Assembly (NCBI RefSeq): GCF_025370755.1
Contig: NZ_JAMXFC010000006.1
Coordinates: forward strand, 1-64,000
Source: Laspinema sp. D2d
GTDB lineage: Bacteria; Cyanobacteriota; Cyanobacteriia; Cyanobacteriales; Laspinemataceae
DNA: 64,000 bases
Reading direction: 5' to 3'
This document shows positions 44,572 to 53,511 of the stretch, piece after piece (position 1 is the stretch's first letter; every line of letters begins with the position of its first letter). The notes beneath the pieces are model-generated. The model was given only the letters and a program-made list of their open reading frames with translations. It had not been told where the DNA came from and did not search any database. Position numbers and translations under genes: made by a program.

Positions 44572-45105
44572 TCAAGTACATTTTTCCGTTTTTCGCATTG
44601 CCCCTAACAGGGTAGAAACAAACACACACCGCTGTTTATTGCTGTTACTATTGCGCAGACGAACCGTCACCCGCCCCAGCCGACCATTGGAGTTTCCTCT
44701 GTAGTTAAATTGCATTCGCCACACCCCATTTGTAGAGTATTGATAAAGGGTGGTTTTGCTTTCGTCAATGGTGATAAAAGAATTGAGATTTTGCCAGTGT
44801 TGCTCGGTGGGTTCAACCGAGGCGGGATGAACAGCCCATTGAGCGACATCACCCAACTCCCGGAAACTAGCTTGATAGGTTATTTTTTGGTGAGTGGCTT
44901 TGGTTTTAGCATTTAATAATACCCCATACACTTCATTTTGACCTGCATTGAGACGGGTTGTCTGCACCCAATTTAGCCAACTGGGAATGCCTATAGCCGC
45001 TAAAATAGCGATAATAAAAACAACAATTAACGCTTCGAGTAATGTGAATCCGCTGGTCTGTGAGTTGCGCAACCGACTTCTGATTTGATGGGGAAATTGC
45101 ATCAT
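44572..45105 (-). CDS. GspH-type pseudopilin in the hps locus (copy 2)
   Basis: A 177-residue prepilin-like protein. The type III signal is SGFTLLEALIVVFIIAILAAIGIPSWL, cleaved after the glycine before F with E at +5; the hydrophobic helix continues to about residue 44. The C-terminal globular part has a cysteine pair (RCVFVSTLL and EKCT) and aromatic residues. It resembles the next gene upstream (45249), sharing LLEALxVVFII, WAVHP and ITIDESKT/IRIDETKT, so the two are paralogues. It is last in the hpsABC-like series and likely forms part of the secretion pseudopilus. Confidence 0.85.
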   Translation of the reverse strand: MMQFPHQIRSRLRNSQTSGFTLLEALIVVFIIAILAAIGIPSWLNWVQTTRLNAGQNEVYGVLLNAKTKATHQKITYQASFRELGDVAQWAVHPASVEPTEQHWQNLNSFITIDESKTTLYQYSTNGVWRMQFNYRGNSNGRLGRVTVRLRNSNSNKQRCVFVSTLLGAMRKTEKCT

Positions 45106-45248
45106 TTCAGCACCCTGACTATTGTTTTAAAATAAAATAAATCCTCGCGGGAGAAATTGGGAGGATTTTTAATATTTTTTTACAATTGTGATAAAAATGC
45201 AGGGTTTGCCAGGGACAAAAGCGATTTTAGTGGTAAGTAGGGATTCCT

Positions 45249-45860
45249 CTAATTGCAATCAACCCCTTCCGTTTTATGGACATTTCCTAAAAGGGTTTGA
45301 AGAATCACACAGCGTTCTCCGCCCCCATTCTGAAAAACGAGGGTTATTTTTTGCGGGCTATCCTGATTCGCTTGTTGTGGATCAAGTAGCTCACCTTTGT
45401 CATTAAATTGAACATTCCAGGGAGGAATCGCTGTATTGGCCGCTGCTAAATTAGTTTTAGTTTCATCAATTCTAATCATTCCTTGACCATTAAAATCTTG
45501 CCCGATATGTTGCCAGCTATTGTCACCCGGTGGGGTAGCAACTGGGTGAACAGCCCATTCCATATCATTTCCATTTTGCCTAAAGCTAACTTGCCATGAA
45601 CTTTTTCTCTGCTTTGCCCGAGATTGACCTTCACTAATGGCTAAGGCAACGGCATCCTGTGCTCTACCGAGACGGCTTTTATTCAACATTGATAGCCAAC
45701 TTGGAGCAGCGATCGCCGATAAAATTCCAATAATAAAAACGACGACCAGAGCTTCTAGCAGGGTAAATCCCTGCTCCAACTCCTGAGAGTCTCCTGGCTT
45801 TATAAGTTTGGTTGGCCTAAATTGAAGGAGTTGGCGACAGTAACTTTCTATAATCATCAT
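45249..45860 (-). CDS. GspH-type pseudopilin in the hps locus (copy 1)
   Basis: A 203-residue prepilin-like protein: leader up to ELEQG, processed N-terminus FTLLEALVVVFIIGILSAIAAPSWL with E at +5, then a globular GspH-like region (EWAVHPVATPPGDNSW, MIRIDETKTNL, ERCVILQTLLGNVHKT). It lies 143 bases ahead of its paralogue and 92 bases behind hpsC on the same strand. In hps loci of other filamentous cyanobacteria several pseudopilins follow hpsA; this may be the counterpart of one of them, but sequence alone does not decide which. Confidence 0.85.
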   Translation of the reverse strand: MMIIESYCRQLLQFRPTKLIKPGDSQELEQGFTLLEALVVVFIIGILSAIAAPSWLSMLNKSRLGRAQDAVALAISEGQSRAKQRKSSWQVSFRQNGNDMEWAVHPVATPPGDNSWQHIGQDFNGQGMIRIDETKTNLAAANTAIPPWNVQFNDKGELLDPQQANQDSPQKITLVFQNGGGERCVILQTLLGNVHKTEGVDCN

Positions 45861-45952
45861 AATTTTCCCTATACATAACTTAAATATGAAGTTGATACGG
45901 TTTTTCAGGTTCTGGGGACTGTTAGTAAGTTATTTCAGCAGTCCCCTCAAAA

Positions 45953-46858
45953 TTATTGTTGACCAAATCGGGTTCGGGCTTGCACACGAGTTTGTAAACT
46001 CGGCAAGTAAATTGGGTTACGGGAACCTTTAGCGCCAGCTCTTTGGGCAGCATTACCCCTCAGAAAAACGACCGCTTCTTGAACATTGCTTCCTCCAGGA
46101 TTACTGATACAGGCATAAAAACTACTTAAGTTGTCAATTGTTGCATTAGCCGGAGGAGTAGCAGTATAATTGTCCGGGCAGTTTACTCGCCCTGGATTTA
46201 ACCCCAAGTCTACCCCATCTACTAAAACTACATCATTACTAAAATTAATATTTGTAGAGTTCCAAGTGGCAAAACTACCCGTAAAGTTATTATAGCCTGG
46301 TGTTTCCGCTGTTGTGTCTTGTAAATCTTGGTATTTAGGAAGAGTAAATCGGGTAATTCTTCCTAAGTTTTCTTGCCAAATACTATTAGGTGTATTGGGT
46401 CTTATAGAGTAAATAACAAGAGTGTAAAAGGCTAAATTAGTTTGAAGAGTAGTATCCTCATTATCAGCACTCAACTCATCAGCCTCAAACCTTTCAAGTT
46501 TCCAGAAAGCTAAAACGGGCTGGACATTTGGGGTATTTGTAACAAAATTAAAGTTTGGACAGTTTGGAATATTTCCTGGCTGAAAACAATCGCCTGGATA
46601 AATATAAACTGCCTCGCGTAGTTCTGCTGCCATATAATCGAGAGCTTGGGCCATTTCTTGTTGGGTTTGGCTTTTCGCTGTTTCACGCTGCTCAGTTGTT
46701 AGAAGGCTCACGACTAAGGATAAAACAGCATAAAGTGCTATTCCGGCGACGACCATTCCCACTAGCAGTTCTGGTAATGTAAACCCGGTAGCTGTTTTGT
46801 TCCGAGATTTAGTAGCGAGGTAATGGAATAAAATATACTTTGCTTGATTGATAGCCAT
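45953..46858 (-). CDS. hpsC: hormogonium polysaccharide secretion pseudopilin HpsC
   Basis: A 301-residue PilW-like pseudopilin: TGFTLPELLVGMVVAGIALYAVLSLVV is the class III signal and helix, with E at +5. The globular part (MAQALDYMAAELREAVYIYPGDCF; VFLRGNAAQRAGAKGSRNPIYLPSLQTRVQARTRFG) matches the HpsC family placed behind hpsB in hps loci. In Nostoc the hps genes are required for hormogonium motility and slime secretion. Here the gene follows hpsB at 181 bases on the same strand. Confidence 0.85.
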   Translation of the reverse strand: MAINQAKYILFHYLATKSRNKTATGFTLPELLVGMVVAGIALYAVLSLVVSLLTTEQRETAKSQTQQEMAQALDYMAAELREAVYIYPGDCFQPGNIPNCPNFNFVTNTPNVQPVLAFWKLERFEADELSADNEDTTLQTNLAFYTLVIYSIRPNTPNSIWQENLGRITRFTLPKYQDLQDTTAETPGYNNFTGSFATWNSTNINFSNDVVLVDGVDLGLNPGRVNCPDNYTATPPANATIDNLSSFYACISNPGGSNVQEAVVFLRGNAAQRAGAKGSRNPIYLPSLQTRVQARTRFGQQ

Positions 46859-47039
46859 TGTTTGATACCGAAAAAACTTCTGATATTACTCAACCTAATC
46901 AATCGAAATTGATAAGATGGCTTGATTGAGGATGAAAATGTAATTTGATAATTAGCTCACCCAGTAGAGTTATACCAATCATCCTCTAGGGGTTTAACTG
47001 ATAATTCCCGACAATCCAACAAACAGGGTTGTGTTTCTT

Positions 47040-47690
47040 TTATCCTCCCTCGTTAATGTCATTTAAAAATTGTTCATATTGGTTGAAGGCATTTCTCGTT
47101 TCTGATTTAACAATTGGTACAGAAAAAGCTGCTAAAGGTAAACGACTTTGGCTAGTTGCTGCTGATAATGCTAAAGAAGCCGTTCCAGAGGGGGGACTTT
47201 GTAGGTTTCCTGAGTCTATAGAACCCCGGGTATAGACTCGCACAGTCATGACAAAGGCAGCGACTCGATTACCTTGGATTGTTGGAGTAAAAGTCCTAAC
47301 CCGTTGAATAGCCATATCCCACTCACCGTCGTCGTCTAGGTGAACATGACACCAAGCATCGGAAAGATTTTCATGGCAAGGGTTAGTAGGATTTGGTGTG
47401 GAAACTGGTATATCTTGGCGCTTGATTTTTCCTAAATCTGGGGGTAAAAGTGCCTCATTATCTCCCAGGGTATTGTCATTATTTTCAACAAACAGCCTTA
47501 CTCGATCAATTTCCCCCTGAGCTAACTGCATCGCTTGCTGAGCTCGGTGAGCACGAACCCGTGTCGCTATAGATAGGGCGATCGGGGGACTAATCGCCAC
47601 GACAGATATAGCTAGAATTATGACGGCCGCTAGAGACTCGATTAAGGTCAATCCTTCTTCTGTTGGTTTGGTTGATTTGTGGTGTTTCAT
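47040..47690 (-). CDS. hpsB: hormogonium polysaccharide secretion pseudopilin HpsB
   Basis: About 216 residues. The prepilin helix is EGLTLIESLAAVIILAISVVAISPPIALSIA, with E at +5 and an EGL processing site, followed by RAHRAQQAMQLAQGEIDRVRLFVE, typical of HpsB. The remainder (DDDGEWDMAIQRVRTFTPTIQGNRVAAFVMTVRVYT) is the globular domain. ATG 47690 (MKHHKSTK) is chosen because GGAG lies six bases upstream; the frame extends six codons further. It follows hpsA at about 116 bases and is thought to be a pseudopilin of the slime-secretion machinery. Confidence 0.87.
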   Translation of the reverse strand: MKHHKSTKPTEEGLTLIESLAAVIILAISVVAISPPIALSIATRVRAHRAQQAMQLAQGEIDRVRLFVENNDNTLGDNEALLPPDLGKIKRQDIPVSTPNPTNPCHENLSDAWCHVHLDDDGEWDMAIQRVRTFTPTIQGNRVAAFVMTVRVYTRGSIDSGNLQSPPSGTASLALSAATSQSRLPLAAFSVPIVKSETRNAFNQYEQFLNDINEGG

Positions 47691-47806
47691 GGTGAACTCC
47701 GTCTCCATTAAGGGGAATGAGGGGTCAGCCGTCCATAATCTCAGTCATAATTTTGAGCATGGTTTATAGCTGACACCCCCTAGATGTTACTTAGACTTCC
47801 TGTAGA

Positions 47807-50800
47807 TTATGGACAAGGGTAGTTAATCTCTGGAAGTGCGCGCAGCTTACAGATGTAAGCATTATCCGCAGACGGTTCGCGGTAGAACTCATCCCGTTTA
47901 CTAGAAACCTGGCTCATCCGGCGAGCCGCAGGACCTGCAGGTGCTTTTTGCAGTGCCACATCGTAACCCCAATTTCGTTGAGGCTCAACGTAGTATTTGT
48001 AAACGGGTGCTCCGGGTTTCGGAGTTTGTGGGGCCGCGCCTCCTGCTGGGACGACTGGATATTCCCAGGCGTCTTGATCAAAGGGAGCTGTTGCATAGTT
48101 GCTAAAGTACAACTGAATTAGAGATCCTTGGATCGTCAGAGGAATATTCTTCCAGTTTTCCAGCACTCTGGGAAAGTTGTGGAAGCCGCCATTAATTTGC
48201 TGAGTTCGAGAAGGGATCATCCCGCTAATCAGAACCATGTTAGTTGTCGTATCGGCAGCGGTGATTAATTGTCTGTCTTGCCCGAAGGTGTTATAGTTCC
48301 CTGGATATCGAGCCAGAGTTGCAAAATCTACTGTTGCATTGTATTGATTCGCTGCGGGATAAGTGATAGTCTGCGGAATACCATTTTTGTCAATGGCAAT
48401 AGGAGAGGTAGGCTGATAGTCAGGGGTTGCAGTTGGTCTGGGAATTTCCCAGGGGTTTTCCCGTGCCCAATAAGTATTAGCTAAAAGTGTGGTATTCGGA
48501 CGGTTTTGGTTAATGAAAGAGGTATTTGTTGATCCTTGATTACAACCATATAGCCGCTGCCGATTTGCAGCATCTAGTCGGCGGTTGCTATTATACCCAG
48601 TCGGTGCAGTTGTTGCCGGATTAGCAATCCCTGCAAAAATGATGCCATCTTCAATGCTTCCATCACAAAAGTTATTAGACAAAATCGTGATGGAGTCAGC
48701 AATAATTTCTACATTGCGCCACCAATCTTGAGATGGATCGGCAAAATTTACATTCCGATTATTGGCAGAGCGACCATAGAACTGAGGTGCGGAAAACGTG
48801 GAAGTCAATGTCTGAGTAAATTCCTGGATCGTATTTGCAGTTCCGGTAGCACTATTGCTGTGCAGGTTGAACTGACCCTGGGTATAAACTGGATTATCAG
48901 TGACGAATGTCATCCCCCGAGATAAGTTACTTCCTTCTCTGCGCAGGGTTGTACCATTTTTAAAGCGGAACCCGTATGGACGTCGGTCCGGGTCAGCATA
49001 GTAATCAACGGATTTGAGATTTATCTGTCCTTCTCTGTCCCCAGGTATGTCTACATACTCATCAATGTTTGCAGGACGAGATATGGCATCTTCCCGAACC
49101 GCATCTTCGCGGAACGCATAGACAATTCCACCGTTTTCTTCAGGAATCAAGAAGTCACCGTTGACCTTGCTTTGACGGAACATATTCATGTCTAGGTTTA
49201 ACACCCGAACCGTCATGTTTTCGCGACCATCATAGAGTGCAGAATCTTTGATGGGTACTTGCCGAAGTTGATTGCCGACCAAAATTAGCTCTTGACTGCT
49301 GCTATTGGGATTAGTACCTGCCGGTCCGTTCTTATTAGGCAGTACCCAATCAGAGAAGTCAGTCTTTCTCGGCTGAAGGGCAATGCTGCTCAAATCGTCT
49401 GGATTAGCGGAATCTAAAACTTGATACTGAGCTGCTGCATTGGATGCAGTAATATAAGCACTGGAAATATAAGGTTCAGCAGCAGGTTGGGTATGGTCTA
49501 CTCCACCGCTTCCAGTTTCATTATCTCCATTATAGTCGTGGTTAAATTTGGGGAAGAGGTAGTAGAGGGCAGGAAATTTAGGTTCGTTAGAGCAGAGGCG
49601 GGATAAACCGATTAAATGCTGCTGGTCCGCGATTACGGGTACTGAAAGAAGAGATCCACCACCAGTCGGATCTTGAACCGTGATTCCAAAATATCCATTA
49701 CCCGTTGCATTAGTTACATCACAGCTGATGTTAATACTCTGCGGACTCGGCGGAGGATTTCCCGGAGCCTGATAGACCAACTGGAATGAGCGAGCATTTA
49801 ACTTAAAACCATAAGTGCGATCGCGATTCACTTGCTCCTTACGCATAATTAAGTGAGCCAGCGTGAGGAGTTCGGCATTTGCCGGATCCTTTTCTAGCTC
49901 TTTTATATAGAATTCTGGGGGCTTATCTACATTCGTGGGGGCTAGGTTTATGATGTCCCATAGCTTTGTAGCTAGAGCGTCTAATCCTTTCTGGTTTCCT
50001 CCATTTAATCCTGTTGATTTATTCTGGGGATTACCATAATCGTAATCCTCCAGATTTTGAATGTTGTAGGCCAACATACCCAAGGTTGCTGATGCCGTGT
50101 GGAGGGTTGACTGGTCAGCAATACTTAAATCTGGGGAAGATACCCCAGGAGAAACTCCTCGGGGATACATCCGCTGATTTGCGTTCAAGTCAGCCATAAT
50201 TTGGCGCAGTTTGGAGTAATCTCCAAACATTGTTAACTGAGGAGAGGGATATCGGGGGACATCTGCGGTGGCGCTAGGCGGTGGGGCCGCAGGAAAGGCT
50301 CCATTAGGGTCGCCCGCGAAATTCGCTAAATTTTGTAACGCTCTTCGTAACGGCGTTGCACCATTGATTTGGGCAGCAAAGTCTGATTCATCCTCAAACA
50401 AAGGAGCAAATTCCCAGCCATTGGTACCTTTACCACTAAAGAAGTCTACATTCAAGCGTGTAACCGACTGATTGTCCCCATCTTTAAAGGTAATTTCATT
50501 AAACGTAGCACTATCTCTCAGGGTCGTTGGTGTTCCTGGATGTACAGTTGTCGCGACATACCCACTGGGATAAAATCCCTCGCTGCCGTCTCCATGAGTG
50601 TAAACAGCCGTAGCTTGCACGGCTGCTAAATTGTCATATAGAGTTTTCCGTTGCCGTAGCTCGTTTTGCCGCCCATTCATTGGCGCATAGGCAGTCGTCA
50701 AGTTAAACGGATTAAGGGGATCTGTTCCATAGTTTTTATCTCCGAGATCAATTACGTCTCCATCGCGATTAAAGTCCCGGACCCAGCCAAAAGCATTCCC

Positions 50801-52519
50801 TAATTCTAGGCGCTGTCCAACAATAATCCGAGTCCCTTGATCTCGCGCACGTCTTTCCCAATAGCCATCTAACCCATACTCATCGGGCTGATCTGCTGAA
50901 GGCGGGTCATTACGAAGCAGTAGTGATTTGTCTGGTTCTGGGGTTAGTTCAGCTATGTATTCTCCATAGTCAAAATATTGCTCGACTGACTCGGTGGTAT
51001 CAATGGTACAGTTTCCATCATCATCTCGTGCCGCTCGGCTATAGATAGTTTTTGGACCAAACCGATCATCCGCACGATAAACATCGTCTAAAGTAGGCGG
51101 ACAAGTCTGATTTTCAGGATCGAGGGCAATGCGACTGGATAACATTGGATTATCAGCACTCCAAGTATTAATGGGTTTCCAGCCTGCTGTACTCCGAGGT
51201 TCTGAGGCATTAGGATTGAGCAAAATCTGTTTCGGGTCGATCGCGATGTTGATAGCAGCAGTAGCCCCACCTGTTAAATCCACCGAGTCATTCCCAGCAT
51301 TCAATTGGGGCCACCCAGTGGAACTATCCCCTTGGGGAGCTACTGGGCTGGTTGGATCTCCTTGTTCATGAACATCAATATAAACAGGTCCTTTGAAAGC
51401 ACTATCGAGATCCGGAGCAGCGGGAACAGCAAAAACAATTTGATTTTTAGCACTCAGTTCTGAATTAAGGTCTGGCTCATAAAAACAAGAGCCTTGAGAG
51501 CTAATCAAAAAAGAATGAAAGCCATTTGCGTGCAAAGCTTTCATGAACATACTGCCTTCCGTGTGCATGGCTCCGTTCCATTTAAACTCTGGACCGGGAT
51601 ATACCTCCATATCACTGCGAAACCAAGCTCCCCATTTATTCCCCTGCTCGTAGTATCGGTCCTGCTGATACTCAATGGTGGAGAGCATGGGGTTAGAAGC
51701 AGAATTATTCCCAATCATCCGATTAGGGAGAGTCAAGGCGTAAACTTGAAAATTCTTTTTCAGAATAGAAGAACTCAGGGGGAACCATCCTTGCCTTATT
51801 TCTTCACCCGCCTCATCAATAACTCTACAAGTTGGGTCGTTTGTCGCATTGGTGGTCAGGATAGGACCACTGCGGACCAGCATTGCGTCAGCTTTTTCTT
51901 GGTCACTCTTTAATAACTGATTTCCCCCAGTATTCGGATTCATTGTTTTACCCCCTCTATCCGTTCGGGAGAGAATGGTATAAACCGTAACTAAATCATC
52001 TGGATCATCAGTTTTTCCATTGTTATTGGCATCGGTTCTAAATAACCATGCCGGAACATTTTCGCCATCATTCGTAGAGAGACTAACAGCAGTTTCACCG
52101 GGAAAAGTATAGCTCAACGTGCTATCTGGATTATTTTCCAGTAGGCTGTTTTCCAGCACGGTTTCTGTAGGTACTCCTGGGGCTAGATACCTAGGGTCGA
52201 ACATTTGCTCTAACTTAGCTCGGGCCCGTTCGATCGATGGAGTAGCAGCATTGAGGAGTTCCTGCTTCTGGTAGTCACCAATGACTTCAGTTGATCGCTG
52301 ATAAGAGCGGAACATTAAAGTGCTGACCACTAACATCATCACGATGATGAGTAGAGTAGTTGTTGGCAACACAAAACCCGCCTGCAATCGACGGCGTGAG
52401 GTGACGAAGGCAGTGCGGAGAAAACGATAAGTATTTCGACTTGTTAGCTTTTGAGCAAATCGAATGATTGCTTGCACGAGGTGCGTTAGCGCTTTTTGGA
52501 TTTTGTGCTTTCTAGCCAT
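47807..52519 (-). CDS. hpsA: hormogonium polysaccharide biosynthesis protein HpsA
   Basis: A 1570-residue protein, the first gene of the local hpsABC series. After a basic N-terminus (RKHKIQKALTHLVQAIIRFAQ) there is one hydrophobic, pilin-like segment (GFVLPTTTLLIIVMMLVVSTLMF, about residues 48-70) and QELLNAATPSIERARAKLEQMF, the typical start of HpsA. The large remaining part is extracytoplasmic in prediction, acidic and Asn/Pro rich, without catalytic motifs that I can see. HpsA is needed for hormogonium polysaccharide in Nostoc; its precise role is unclear. GGAG lies six bases before ATG 52519. Confidence 0.92.
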   Translation of the reverse strand: MARKHKIQKALTHLVQAIIRFAQKLTSRNTYRFLRTAFVTSRRRLQAGFVLPTTTLLIIVMMLVVSTLMFRSYQRSTEVIGDYQKQELLNAATPSIERARAKLEQMFDPRYLAPGVPTETVLENSLLENNPDSTLSYTFPGETAVSLSTNDGENVPAWLFRTDANNNGKTDDPDDLVTVYTILSRTDRGGKTMNPNTGGNQLLKSDQEKADAMLVRSGPILTTNATNDPTCRVIDEAGEEIRQGWFPLSSSILKKNFQVYALTLPNRMIGNNSASNPMLSTIEYQQDRYYEQGNKWGAWFRSDMEVYPGPEFKWNGAMHTEGSMFMKALHANGFHSFLISSQGSCFYEPDLNSELSAKNQIVFAVPAAPDLDSAFKGPVYIDVHEQGDPTSPVAPQGDSSTGWPQLNAGNDSVDLTGGATAAINIAIDPKQILLNPNASEPRSTAGWKPINTWSADNPMLSSRIALDPENQTCPPTLDDVYRADDRFGPKTIYSRAARDDDGNCTIDTTESVEQYFDYGEYIAELTPEPDKSLLLRNDPPSADQPDEYGLDGYWERRARDQGTRIIVGQRLELGNAFGWVRDFNRDGDVIDLGDKNYGTDPLNPFNLTTAYAPMNGRQNELRQRKTLYDNLAAVQATAVYTHGDGSEGFYPSGYVATTVHPGTPTTLRDSATFNEITFKDGDNQSVTRLNVDFFSGKGTNGWEFAPLFEDESDFAAQINGATPLRRALQNLANFAGDPNGAFPAAPPPSATADVPRYPSPQLTMFGDYSKLRQIMADLNANQRMYPRGVSPGVSSPDLSIADQSTLHTASATLGMLAYNIQNLEDYDYGNPQNKSTGLNGGNQKGLDALATKLWDIINLAPTNVDKPPEFYIKELEKDPANAELLTLAHLIMRKEQVNRDRTYGFKLNARSFQLVYQAPGNPPPSPQSINISCDVTNATGNGYFGITVQDPTGGGSLLSVPVIADQQHLIGLSRLCSNEPKFPALYYLFPKFNHDYNGDNETGSGGVDHTQPAAEPYISSAYITASNAAAQYQVLDSANPDDLSSIALQPRKTDFSDWVLPNKNGPAGTNPNSSSQELILVGNQLRQVPIKDSALYDGRENMTVRVLNLDMNMFRQSKVNGDFLIPEENGGIVYAFREDAVREDAISRPANIDEYVDIPGDREGQINLKSVDYYADPDRRPYGFRFKNGTTLRREGSNLSRGMTFVTDNPVYTQGQFNLHSNSATGTANTIQEFTQTLTSTFSAPQFYGRSANNRNVNFADPSQDWWRNVEIIADSITILSNNFCDGSIEDGIIFAGIANPATTAPTGYNSNRRLDAANRQRLYGCNQGSTNTSFINQNRPNTTLLANTYWARENPWEIPRPTATPDYQPTSPIAIDKNGIPQTITYPAANQYNATVDFATLARYPGNYNTFGQDRQLITAADTTTNMVLISGMIPSRTQQINGGFHNFPRVLENWKNIPLTIQGSLIQLYFSNYATAPFDQDAWEYPVVPAGGAAPQTPKPGAPVYKYYVEPQRNWGYDVALQKAPAGPAARRMSQVSSKRDEFYREPSADNAYICKLRALPEINYPCP

Positions 52520-52801
52520 AGCTACTCCGTGAGTGCAGGTGCCATTAATTGAGAAATGGAGAGTCTTTTTTCTGTGGTAGCTTAAAAATCTCCGAATTGA
52601 CTATCCGTATATTTCCGGAGATTGTTGTTAAACTATTGTATTATCTAGTTTTTAGGTTACCCAGCTAGATAGAAAAATCAATCAGCCTAGGGTTAGAAAG
52701 TTTGTCCAGAGGGCCCCAAGAAATTGCTTCTGGGACCCCAATAGGCAAAGAGGCACAGCAATGCTGCGCCTCATCGGAAAGATTCCCTAGGAGTTGGGGT
52801 C

Positions 52802-53038
52802 TTAGTATTTGGACAGATTGATTCCCGCTTCCTTGGCGTAAGCTTGCAACCCCTTGTTATTGAGGGTTTTGATAGCGGTAGTAGATAGGCGCAGTCTCAC
52901 CCAGCGGTTTCCTTGGGGCCACCAGACCCGTTTCCATTGCAGGTTGGCTTCTTGCAGCTTATGGGTACGGCGGTGGGAGTGGGAAACGGCCATTGCATTA
53001 TTCGCTTTTTTGCCGGTGAGTTGACATTTGCGGGACAT
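52802..53038 (-). CDS. rpmB: 50S ribosomal protein L28
   Basis: A 78-residue L28: [34 protein letters not shown] and [17 protein letters not shown] are the standard blocks; the length is usual for cyanobacteria. Part of the large ribosomal subunit. It is transcribed alone, 282 bases upstream of hpsA in the same direction, with a GAGGC-ACAGCA hairpin (about 52750-52772) in between. Confidence 0.97.
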   Translation of the reverse strand: MSRKCQLTGKKANNAMAVSHSHRRTHKLQEANLQWKRVWWPQGNRWVRLRLSTTAIKTLNNKGLQAYAKEAGINLSKY

Positions 53039-53123
53039 GGTTTCTCCTTAGATAAGTTGGGCTACGTTGAAACGCGATCTCTTATTGTACCGAGTTTTGG
53101 AGAAGGATGAAGTTTGGAGTGGT

Positions 53124-53406
53124 TTAACTTCATTTCCGGTCCCCTCCCCTTGGCAAGGGGAGGGTTAGGGTGGGGTCCTCTGGGAGGCGATTCCCTACGG
53201 GATAGCTCCGCTTACCGCGCGTCACGAGAAATCGGTGGGTGGAGGGTGTCGGTGGTGACGTGCGATCCAGCCTTACGAAAAAAGAGGTTGGACCAGCCTC
53301 CAGGCGCGATCGCCTCCAAGAGTACGTTATGTGGCGATCGCCACATAACCAGGACCCCACCCTAACCCTCCCCTTGCCAAGGGGAGGGGACCGGAAATGA
53401 AGTTAA
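53124..53406. mobile_element. MITE-like element: 56-bp perfect inverted repeats around 171 bases
   Basis: Positions 53124-53179 and 53351-53406 are exact reverse complements over 56 bases (outer ends TTAACTTCATTTCCGG, inner ends GGGTGGGGTCCT). Each arm has its own hairpin (CCCCTCCCCTTGGCAAGGGG). The 171-base interior has no gene; it contains a HIP1 site at about 53314 and a 24-bp palindrome. A partial third copy of the arm (GACCCCACCCAACCCTCCCC...) lies at about 53451-53488. No transposase is present, hence a non-autonomous or composite repeat. No target duplication was identified. Confidence 0.7.
53326..53349. repeat. 24-bp perfect palindrome centred on HIP1
   Basis: GTTATGTGGCGA followed by TCGCCACATAAC: the HIP1 core GCGATCGC with eight additional self-complementary bases on each side, at the inner edge of the right 56-bp arm. 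Confidence 0.85.
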
Positions 53407-53511
53407 TCTGAGCTAAATCACCCTGAGCGTAAAAACCCGACCCTTGTAAGACCCCACCCAACCCTCCCCTTAGCAAGGGGAGGGCTATGAGTAAGGTGTT
53501 ATCGCTTTTCC

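Noticed and set aside
53130-53360. 76-codon minus-strand frame inside the palindromic element
   Set aside because: Both ends are encoded by the inverted-repeat arms; it is a by-product of the repeat.
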